This document shows, one piece after another, positions 1-4,298 of a DNA stretch of 8,173 nt; position 1 is the stretch's first letter; each line of letters starts with the position of its first letter. Source of the stretch: Desulfobulbus sp. (GTDB taxonomy: Bacteria > Desulfobacterota > Desulfobulbia > Desulfobulbales > Desulfobulbaceae); NCBI GenBank assembly GCA_028684915.1, contig JAQUEZ010000266.1, forward strand, positions 1-8,173, in the 5' to 3' direction. Under the pieces are notes generated by a model, which was not told the origin of the DNA, made no database searches, and saw only the letters and a program-made list of their open reading frames with translations. The translations under genes and the position numbers were made by a program.

Positions 1-78
1 GAGAGAGTCAAACAGGCGCCTGTCCCAATCGATAGCGCCCAGCCAGTGGATCTTGTCCTTGATTGGTCTTCGTTTCAC
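1..78 (-). CDS. Flavodiiron protein (FprA/ROO-type A-type flavoprotein), N-terminus only
   Basis: This is the first 26 codons of a minus-strand gene cut by the left edge of the window. The visible peptide contains [17 protein letters not shown], which matches the conserved start of FprA/rubredoxin:oxygen oxidoreductase proteins (D. gigas ROO begins with a similar HLVGAIDWNSRDFH stretch). Family members have a metallo-beta-lactamase-like diiron domain followed by a flavodoxin domain and reduce O2 to water and/or NO to N2O in the cytoplasm. The catalytic residues lie outside the window. The start chosen is GTG at 78, because GAGGTG (88 to 83) sits 4 bases upstream and the conserved block begins nine codons in; no ATG fits. 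It is the last visible gene of a co-oriented run with PAS, ferredoxin and hcp, which fits an O2/NO defence role. The call rests on only about 17 conserved residues. Confidence 0.72.
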   Translation of the reverse strand, partial: MKRRPIKDKIHWLGAIDWDRRLFDSL

Positions 79-187
79 AGTACACCTCTCTTGTAATGGG
101 ATGGGAATGATCGCCCGGGAATTTCAGATATCCTCAACAAGATTGACTTGTATAGATGGGGTTGCCCACCTCCTTATGTCAAAATAT

Positions 188-622
188 TTATGGGGGACTA
201 GCGGAGAGTTGCTTCTCACAGTTGGCGAGACGTTCTTTGAGTTCCTTCTCCTTCTGCCAGCGTGCAGTCACATCCCGCATGATCGTGGCACACCCCTCGA
301 TCTCGCCTTGTTCGTCACGCAACAGAACCATGCTGAACTCCAAGGAGAGACGGCTCCCATCCTTGCGTACACCGGGAGAGGTGAGTCTCTCCGTCAGATA
401 TTTGGTCTGCCCTGTGTCCATCACTCGGAAATACCCCTGCCAGTGCCGGGCACGGAGGTTTTCCGGGATGATGAGATCAAGGGATTGCCCCAGGGCCTCG
501 GTAGAGGTGTGGCCAAACATCCGCTCTGCACCGGTATTCCAAAAACGGATGGCGCCATCTCGATCAGCGATGAGAATTGCGTCTGGACTGTCTTGAAGCA
601 GGTGCAATAACAAACGATTCAT
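188..622 (-). CDS. Small stand-alone PAS-domain protein, possible sensor
   Basis: This 144-residue protein consists of one PAS fold with its PAC-type end and no output domain. The N-terminal LLQDSPDAILIADRDGAIRFWN block (about 8 to 29), the AERMFGHT helix (32 to 39) and the closing RKDGSRLSLEF and IMRDVTARW strands (86 to 96 and 114 to 122) are standard PAS features. A charged, coiled-coil-like tail (about 122 to 139) follows. A strong AGGAGG site just upstream supports ATG at 622. His60, in RARHWQGY, falls where the heme-ligating histidine of FixL PAS domains lies when the two are aligned by eye, so heme binding and O2/NO/CO sensing are possible. Many non-heme PAS proteins also have a histidine there, so this is only a hint. 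The gene lies 171 bases downstream of the ferredoxin and 109 bases upstream of the flavodiiron gene, all on one strand. It may signal by binding a partner, since it has no kinase, DNA-binding or cyclase domain. Confidence 0.85.
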   Translation of the reverse strand: MNRLLLHLLQDSPDAILIADRDGAIRFWNTGAERMFGHTSTEALGQSLDLIIPENLRARHWQGYFRVMDTGQTKYLTERLTSPGVRKDGSRLSLEFSMVLLRDEQGEIEGCATIMRDVTARWQKEKELKERLANCEKQLSASPP

Positions 623-679
623 ATCCCTCCTCTTCCGTGTTTTGTCCGAAAAATTCTGACCTGTTCAAATCTCCGCAGA

Positions 680-700
680 CAATGAACATTGCCACTGGCA
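680..700. repeat. Two overlapping short palindromes upstream of the PAS gene
   Basis: CAATG-AA-CATTG (680 to 691) overlaps TGCCA-C-TGGCA (690 to 700), both perfect. They lie 58 to 78 bases upstream of the PAS start in the ferredoxin-PAS gap. They could be an operator or a small RNA hairpin. Such short arms can arise by chance, so function is unproven. Confidence 0.25.
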
Positions 701-730
701 CATTTGCACAGCTGGCTTGCCCATATTTCT

Positions 731-767
731 CTGCGAGTTCATGATTCACTTCGCCAGGAACTCGCAG
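731..767 (-). other. RNA hairpin just downstream of the ferredoxin gene
   Basis: A perfect 10-bp inverted repeat, CTGCGAGTTC (731 to 740) and GAACTCGCAG (758 to 767), encloses a 17-base loop. It begins 26 bases past the ferredoxin stop codon. No T-tract follows on either strand, so it is not a canonical intrinsic terminator. It could stabilise or process the upstream mRNA, or attenuate read-through into the PAS gene. Confidence 0.5.
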
Positions 768-793
768 TTCAGCAACAATTGCACGAAGCCCTG

Positions 794-988
794 CTACGCT
801 TCTGTATTGCTGATGCAACTTGCCGGACAGGAGGCTATTGCCTCATCAATACACGCCTGATCGCCTCCCTCGGGCGTCGTGACATACGCCTTGTTTTCGT
901 CGTCGTTAAAAGCAAAAACATCCAGACACAGTTCAACGCAAGCACCACAACCAATACATTCATCCTGATCGATAACGACTTGTTTCAT
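794..988 (-). CDS. Single-cluster [4Fe-4S] ferredoxin (hcp-associated)
   Basis: This 64-residue acidic cytoplasmic protein is a small electron carrier. Cys11, Cys14 and Cys17 in CIGCGAC plus Cys54 in CP should bind one [4Fe-4S] cluster. Cys21 and Cys46 replace the second-cluster ligands and match in spacing the pair that forms a disulfide in D. gigas ferredoxin, so this is a monocluster type. Cys58 is an additional free cysteine. The GAGGATC ribosome-binding site 4 bases before ATG at 988 supports the start. The gene lies 107 bases downstream of hcp on the same strand, and hcp-ferredoxin pairs are known in sulfate reducers (the hcp-frdx arrangement in Desulfovibrio). It is therefore likely the electron donor to Hcp, though it could also serve the flavodiiron protein further downstream. 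The partner assignment is inference; the ferredoxin identity is secure. Confidence 0.93.
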   Translation of the reverse strand: MKQVVIDQDECIGCGACVELCLDVFAFNDDENKAYVTTPEGGDQACIDEAIASCPASCISNTEA

Positions 989-1049
989 TTTGATCCTCGC
1001 AGTAGAAAAATTAATATTTGCGAAATGTTACAACGGTACAAGGGTGAGC

Positions 1050-1081
1050 CCCCTTGCCACTTTATGCAGATTGGCAAGGGG
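1050..1081 (-). terminator. Hairpin between hcp and ferredoxin (atypical terminator or processing site)
   Basis: The perfect 10-bp arms CCCCTTGCCA (1050 to 1059) and TGGCAAGGGG (1072 to 1081) flank a 12-base loop, 14 bases beyond the hcp stop codon. The GC-rich stem resembles a terminator stem, but no T-run follows in the direction of hcp transcription. Partial termination, or 3' end stabilisation giving more hcp than ferredoxin message, is plausible. Confidence 0.5.
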
Positions 1082-1095
1082 ACGATGAATAATCC

Positions 1096-2724
1096 TTACT
1101 CAAGAATGGCTTTCAGATCAGCTTCTGGGGTATCAATAGGCTTGATGCCAAAGGTGTTGACCAAAAACTCAAGCACGGCCGGGCTAATGAAGGCCGGCAG
1201 CGACGGTCCAAGGCGGATATCCTTGATGCCAAGATAGAGTAAGGTCAGGAGCACGGCCACCGCCTTTTGTTCATACCAGGAGATAATCAGCGACAGTGGC
1301 AGGTCGTTCACACCGCAATTAAAGGCCTGAGCCAGGGCCACTGCGATTTGGATCGCGGAATATGAGTCGTTACACTGGCCAACATCCAATAGACGCGGGA
1401 TGCCGCCGATATCGCCCATCTGTTTGTCAAAGAAGCGGAATTTACCACAGGCCAGGGTCAGCACGACACAATCGTTGGGTACCTGTTCGACAAACCGTGT
1501 GAAATAATCGCGGCCTGGCTTGGCGCCGTCGCAACCACCTACCAGGAAGAAGTGGCGGATCGCCTTCGATTTCACCGCCTCGATTACCTTGTCGGCCACG
1601 CCCAGGACGGCATTGCGGCCAAAACCAACCAGCACCTGACCGCCCTCGACGTCATCGGTGAAGCCGGGCATGGCCAGGGCCATGGCCACCACCGCCGAGT
1701 AATCCTTGTCGCTGATGTGCTTGACGCCCGGCCAACCCACCAGACCATTGGTGAAGACGCGGTCGATGTAGTCCTCGCGTGGCTTCTGAATACAGTTGGT
1801 GGTGAACAGGATCGGTCCCGGGAAATTGGGAAATTCTTTGTGCTGATTCTGCCAGGCGGTCCCGAAATGGCCATAGAAATGGGGATATTTCTTCAACTCC
1901 GGATACCCGTGGCAGGGCAGCATCTCGCCATGGGTGTAGACATCGATACCCTTGCCCTCGGTCTGCTTCAAGAGCAGTTCGAGATCGTGGAGGTCGTGGC
2001 CGGTGATGAGAATGCATTTGTTCTTGCGATGCCCCAGGGGAACCGGGGTGGGCACAGGATGACCGTAGGCGCCGGTGTTGCCCGCATCCAACAATTCCAT
2101 AGCCTTCAGGTTGATCTCGCCGGCCTTCATGGCCACCGGCACGCACTGCTCGACGGTCAGGCCGGGAACCAGGAGTACTGCCAGGGCTTCGTAGCAGAAG
2201 GCAGCCACAGCCGGGTCGGTTTTACCTAGGATGGCGGCATGATCGGCATAGGCGGCAATCCCTTTGAGGCCATAGAGCAGGGTCTGCTTGAGTGAGCGGA
2301 TATTGACGTCGGTATCCAGGCTCACGATTAGGTTGAGGGTCTTGCCCTGGGCAGCCAGTTCAGCAACGCCACCGGTCGGGATGAAATTGGCTGGAGCCTC
2401 GGTGAAATCGGTCTTGCCGCCGGCTGCCGCCACCTTGGCTTTCATCGCCTCACGCAGTTCGACCGTTCGTTTGATCAATGTGACAAAGCGATCTGGGTCA
2501 AAATCGACATTGGTCAGGGTGGAGAAGATGGCTTCGAAGGTAAAGAGGTCCGTGGCCTCGTCGACGATGCCGAGCTTGCGTCCTTCCTGGGCGTACAGAG
2601 CCAATCCCTGCATGGCATGGATCAGCAGATCTTGGAGATCGGCAACCTCTTCGTTCTTGCCGCATACACCTGCGATGTTGCATCCAATTCCCTTGGCGGT
2701 CTGCTCACACTGGTTACAAAACAT
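1096..2724 (-). CDS. hcp: Hybrid cluster protein (hydroxylamine/NO reductase), class I
   Basis: This 542-residue cytoplasmic protein is a complete Hcp. The N-terminal [4Fe-4S] motif Cys3, Cys6, Cys15, Cys21 (CX2CX8CX5C) is the class I form typical of strict anaerobes. All eight ligands of the hybrid Fe-S-O cluster known from D. vulgaris Hcp are present: His243 (TGHDLHD), Glu267 (HGEMLP), Cys311 (TTNC), Cys398 (VGGCDGAKPGR), Cys426 (LACGKFR), Cys451 (GQCNDS), Glu485 and Lys487 (WYEQK). Hcp proteins reduce hydroxylamine in vitro, and E. coli Hcp has been shown to reduce NO to N2O at low NO and to act in protein S-nitrosylation, so the main role is probably nitrosative-stress defence. AAGGAGG (2737 to 2731) lies 6 bases before ATG at 2724. 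The downstream ferredoxin is the likely electron donor, and the flavodiiron gene further along points to the same stress. A separate promoter is likely in the 155-base gap upstream. Nothing is broken or missing. Confidence 0.97.
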   Translation of the reverse strand: MFCNQCEQTAKGIGCNIAGVCGKNEEVADLQDLLIHAMQGLALYAQEGRKLGIVDEATDLFTFEAIFSTLTNVDFDPDRFVTLIKRTVELREAMKAKVAAAGGKTDFTEAPANFIPTGGVAELAAQGKTLNLIVSLDTDVNIRSLKQTLLYGLKGIAAYADHAAILGKTDPAVAAFCYEALAVLLVPGLTVEQCVPVAMKAGEINLKAMELLDAGNTGAYGHPVPTPVPLGHRKNKCILITGHDLHDLELLLKQTEGKGIDVYTHGEMLPCHGYPELKKYPHFYGHFGTAWQNQHKEFPNFPGPILFTTNCIQKPREDYIDRVFTNGLVGWPGVKHISDKDYSAVVAMALAMPGFTDDVEGGQVLVGFGRNAVLGVADKVIEAVKSKAIRHFFLVGGCDGAKPGRDYFTRFVEQVPNDCVVLTLACGKFRFFDKQMGDIGGIPRLLDVGQCNDSYSAIQIAVALAQAFNCGVNDLPLSLIISWYEQKAVAVLLTLLYLGIKDIRLGPSLPAFISPAVLEFLVNTFGIKPIDTPEADLKAILE

Positions 2725-2761
2725 GCTTTTCCTCCTTCATAAAGGTTAGGTGATGGTGGAC

Positions 2762-2774
2762 GCCGATATTCGGC
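2762..2774. promoter_or_regulatory. Short palindrome in the hcp leader
   Basis: GCCGA-TAT-TCGGC is a perfect interrupted palindrome 37 bases upstream of the hcp ATG. Its position suits a repressor operator or a small 5'-UTR hairpin. The arms are only 5 bp, so chance occurrence is possible. Confidence 0.25.
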
Positions 2775-2835
2775 ATAAATTTCTCTGGGCCATGCCGTTC
2801 GTGTAGAATTTTCCAGGGAGAGATCAATAAAAATT

Positions 2836-2853
2836 GTGTAGCTATAGCGTCAC
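2836..2853. promoter_or_regulatory. Candidate operator dyad upstream of hcp
   Basis: GTG-N2-GCTATAGC-N2-CAC is an 18-base dyad with 14 symmetric positions, about 112 to 129 bases upstream of the hcp start and in the gap after the HPP gene. It shares GTG/CAC ends with CRP/FNR-family sites but is 4 bases longer than the classical TGTGA-N6-TCACA form. In sulfate reducers hcp is commonly controlled by HcpR, a CRP/FNR-family regulator. Linking this dyad to HcpR is speculation. Confidence 0.3.
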
Positions 2854-2879
2854 GGTACTTTTTGAACCAGCTCTTTTTC

Positions 2880-3419
2880 TTACATCCAGAACTCTGGGTA
2901 TTTACGCGTTTTGGGGATATTGTTAACGACCAAGGCAATGACCAGCATGATACAGGCTCCCAGTGCCACCGGCATAGCCACATAGAGATACCCCAATTCG
3001 TGTACGCTTTGGCCGCCGATCACCGCAATCAGGGCCGTGGCGCCTCCAGGAGGATGCAAGGTCCCGGTCAGGTGCATCAAGGCAATCGAGACAGAAACCG
3101 CCACAGCCGCCGCCAACCAAGGGTGCATTCCCAACCACTGGAAGGCCGTAACGCCTATCACGGCGGAAAGAATATGACCACCAAGCAGATTCCTTGGCTG
3201 GGCCAAAGGGCTGCGAACGGCCCCGTAGATCAACACCGCCGACGCACCAAACGATCCAAGAAGCAACATCAATCCCTGTTGGTCGAGCAGCTTGTAATGC
3301 AAGAGAGCAACCGCCGCTATGCCAAGAAAGCTGCCGAGCCACGACCAGCAAACCTCTGAGAGACTCACCCGAGGAGGACTTTGACCTTGGCCACGCATTT
3401 TTTGTAGATATCCGTTCAT
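2880..3419 (-). CDS. HPP-family integral membrane protein
   Basis: This 179-residue protein has about five or six hydrophobic segments (roughly 22-42, 48-66, 82-97, 100-118, 124-136, 143-167). The diagnostic HPPGGAT motif is at 122 to 128, and the family's conserved GSFGASAVL (55 to 63) and PLAQPRNLLGGH (71 to 82) blocks are also present. Function across the family is poorly known; cyanobacterial and chloroplast members have been described as nitrite transporters. ATG at 3419 is preferred over a TTG at 3446 that would overlap the CBS gene: GAGG lies about 8 bases upstream of the ATG and overlaps the CBS stop codon. Only 11 bases separate it from the CBS gene, so the two are translationally close and surely co-transcribed. 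In other genomes HPP and CBS modules occur fused, which suggests that the CBS protein gates or regulates this one. Nitrite transport here is inference from the family and the neighbouring nitrogen-oxide genes. Confidence 0.88.
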   Translation of the reverse strand: MNGYLQKMRGQGQSPPRVSLSEVCWSWLGSFLGIAAVALLHYKLLDQQGLMLLLGSFGASAVLIYGAVRSPLAQPRNLLGGHILSAVIGVTAFQWLGMHPWLAAAVAVSVSIALMHLTGTLHPPGGATALIAVIGGQSVHELGYLYVAMPVALGACIMLVIALVVNNIPKTRKYPEFWM

Positions 3420-3430
3420 TGCTTGCGCCT

Positions 3431-4036
3431 CTACCGGGTAAGACAATACGACTGGACGAGATCGGTGCGGGTCACGATTCCGAGAGGTCGTCCCTTCGTG
3501 TCAACGATGGGCAGGCGATTGATCTGTTTGTCGATGAACAGTGACGAAATCTCCCCCATTGTTATCTCCGGCCCCGCAGTGATTGCCGGCGTGGTCATGA
3601 TTTCGGAAACGGCATGATTACGAAGAGATGTCGCCATGCATCCCTTGTTGGTGAGGCAATGGGCGACAATCTGCATGAAGGAGAGGGGTTGGCCCAATCC
3701 CATTTTGGCCAGAAAATCCTTTTCAGAAAGCACCCCGACAATACTGCCGTTGGTGTCGACGACCGGCACGCCGGAAAACCGTTTTTCCGCTAAAAATGTT
3801 GCCGCTTGAATCAGATCCATATCCGCTCCAAGGCATTGAACCGGTTGGGTCATCATATCCTGAGCCACACGAGAATTCCAGATTCTCTGCAGGGCGTGCT
3901 TATAGGCTACTTGGAAAACCTCGCGGAAATCTCCCGGGCTGATATCGATATAACCCTGAATATCTTTCATTGCCGCAATCACATCTTGTTCAGAGATATC
4001 AATTGTTGCGCTGCACGATACATTTTCATTCTTCAT
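3431..4036 (-). CDS. Tandem CBS-domain protein, probable regulator of the HPP membrane protein
   Basis: This is a 201-residue soluble protein. An N-terminal helical region (about 14 to 55) precedes two CBS domains, about 57-112 (VAQDMMTQPVQ ... FSGVPVVDTNGSIVGVLSEKDFL) and about 142-197 (VSEIMTTPAI ... INRLPIVDTKGRPLGIVTRTDLV). CBS pairs (Bateman modules) bind adenine nucleotides or related ligands and switch attached or partner proteins. There is no fused transporter, enzyme or DNA-binding domain, so it likely works on the HPP protein encoded immediately downstream (11-base gap). Start ATG at 4036: AAGGAT lies about 12 bases upstream, a weak and distant ribosome-binding site, and an in-frame stop lies just beyond. 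The gene is divergent from the molybdoenzyme operon and shares its control region, including the FNR-type box. The ligand is unknown. Confidence 0.85.
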   Translation of the reverse strand: MKNENVSCSATIDISEQDVIAAMKDIQGYIDISPGDFREVFQVAYKHALQRIWNSRVAQDMMTQPVQCLGADMDLIQAATFLAEKRFSGVPVVDTNGSIVGVLSEKDFLAKMGLGQPLSFMQIVAHCLTNKGCMATSLRNHAVSEIMTTPAITAGPEITMGEISSLFIDKQINRLPIVDTKGRPLGIVTRTDLVQSYCLTR

Positions 4037-4108
4037 TGGTAATGATTATCCTTTTCGCGGATTACAGGTGTTGATAAAGACAAAATAAACATAAAAAGAA
4101 TACTTTCT

Positions 4109-4122
4109 TTGATCTATGTCAA
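4109..4122. promoter_or_regulatory. FNR-type activator box (CRP/FNR family)
   Basis: TTGATCTATGTCAA matches TTGAT-N4-ATCAA at every position but one. Its centre (4115.5) lies 29.5 bases before the -10-like TACAGT (4145 to 4150), the spacing expected for a class II site at about -41.5. On the other strand TATTTT (4087 to 4082) sits one base short of that spacing, so both divergent operons could be activated from one site. The cognate protein could be an FNR, HcpR or other CRP/FNR-family regulator. On the minus strand the same box contains a perfect TTGACA (4122 to 4117), which could also act as a plain -35. Function is inferred from sequence and position only. Confidence 0.5.
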
Positions 4123-4139
4123 TTTTTTTAAGGAAAAGT

Positions 4140-4150
4140 TATGATACAGT
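4140..4150 (+). promoter_or_regulatory. Candidate -10 elements of the molybdoenzyme operon
   Basis: TATGAT (4140 to 4145, 5 of 6 to TATAAT) and the overlapping TACAGT (4145 to 4150, 4 of 6) lie downstream of the FNR-type box. No good -35 hexamer is found at 17 bases from either, which fits an activator-dependent promoter. TACAGT has the right distance for class II activation; TATGAT is the better hexamer but about 5 bases too close. The untranslated leader would be about 140 bases. Confidence 0.35.
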
Positions 4151-4285
4151 GGAAGAGTAAAAATAACAGAATAACCAAAAGTTCCTAAACCCTGATCGAT
4201 AAGAATTTTTTGCAACACCGGCTACTGCGCTTGTTATCGTGTCGGTAGAAATGTTGATGTCAACTGATTGTTTCTTCAAGCAAGC

Positions 4286-4293
4286 AAGGAGGG
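4286..4293 (+). promoter_or_regulatory. Ribosome-binding site that fixes the catalytic subunit start
   Basis: AAGGAGGG lies 5 bases before ATG at 4299. It places translation at the Tat signal peptide rather than at the in-frame GTG at 4239, which has no such site and would bury the twin-arginine motif 20 residues deeper. Confidence 0.85.
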
Positions 4294-4298
4294 ATGCA

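Larger units (their letters stand above)
4037..4298. other. Divergent intergenic control region
   Basis: This 262-base AT-rich stretch separates the leftward CBS gene from the rightward molybdoenzyme operon. I see an FNR-type box (4109 to 4122), candidate -10 elements on both strands, and the ribosome-binding site of the catalytic subunit. A GTG at 4239 opens the catalytic subunit's frame earlier but lacks support. I see no RNA gene or additional small gene. Confidence 0.7.

Noticed and set aside
149..182. TTGACA (182 to 177) and TATACA (154 to 149) as a promoter for the flavodiiron gene
   Set aside because: The -35 is perfect, but the spacer is 22 bases, too long for a normal sigma-70 promoter. 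The strong AAGGAGGTG in the spacer is followed only by a short dead-end frame.
53..610. A 185-codon plus-strand open frame opposite the PAS and flavodiiron genes
   Set aside because: Both minus-strand genes have recognisable conserved protein motifs and good ribosome-binding sites; this frame has neither.
564..818. An 84-codon minus-strand frame spanning the ferredoxin-PAS gap
   Set aside because: It overlaps both flanking genes in another frame, crosses the hairpin and palindromes, and has no recognisable motif. The gap is better read as intergenic.
1552..2229. A 225-codon open frame on the plus strand inside hcp
   Set aside because: It lies wholly antisense to a complete, motif-perfect hcp, and its translation resembles no family. 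It is a by-product of the codon bias of hcp.
4037..4050. TGGTAATGATTATC as a Fur box before the CBS gene
   Set aside because: It resembles the NATWAT repeats of Fur sites but lacks the full three-hexamer pattern and has poor symmetry. None of the adjacent genes is an iron-uptake gene.
4197..4239. CGATAA ... TTATCG inverted repeat in the molybdoenzyme leader
   Set aside because: The arms are 6 bp with a 31-base gap in AT-rich sequence, well within what chance would give.
4239..4298. A GTG start giving the catalytic subunit 20 extra N-terminal residues
   Set aside because: ATG at 4299 has a much better ribosome-binding site and begins directly with the Tat signal peptide.
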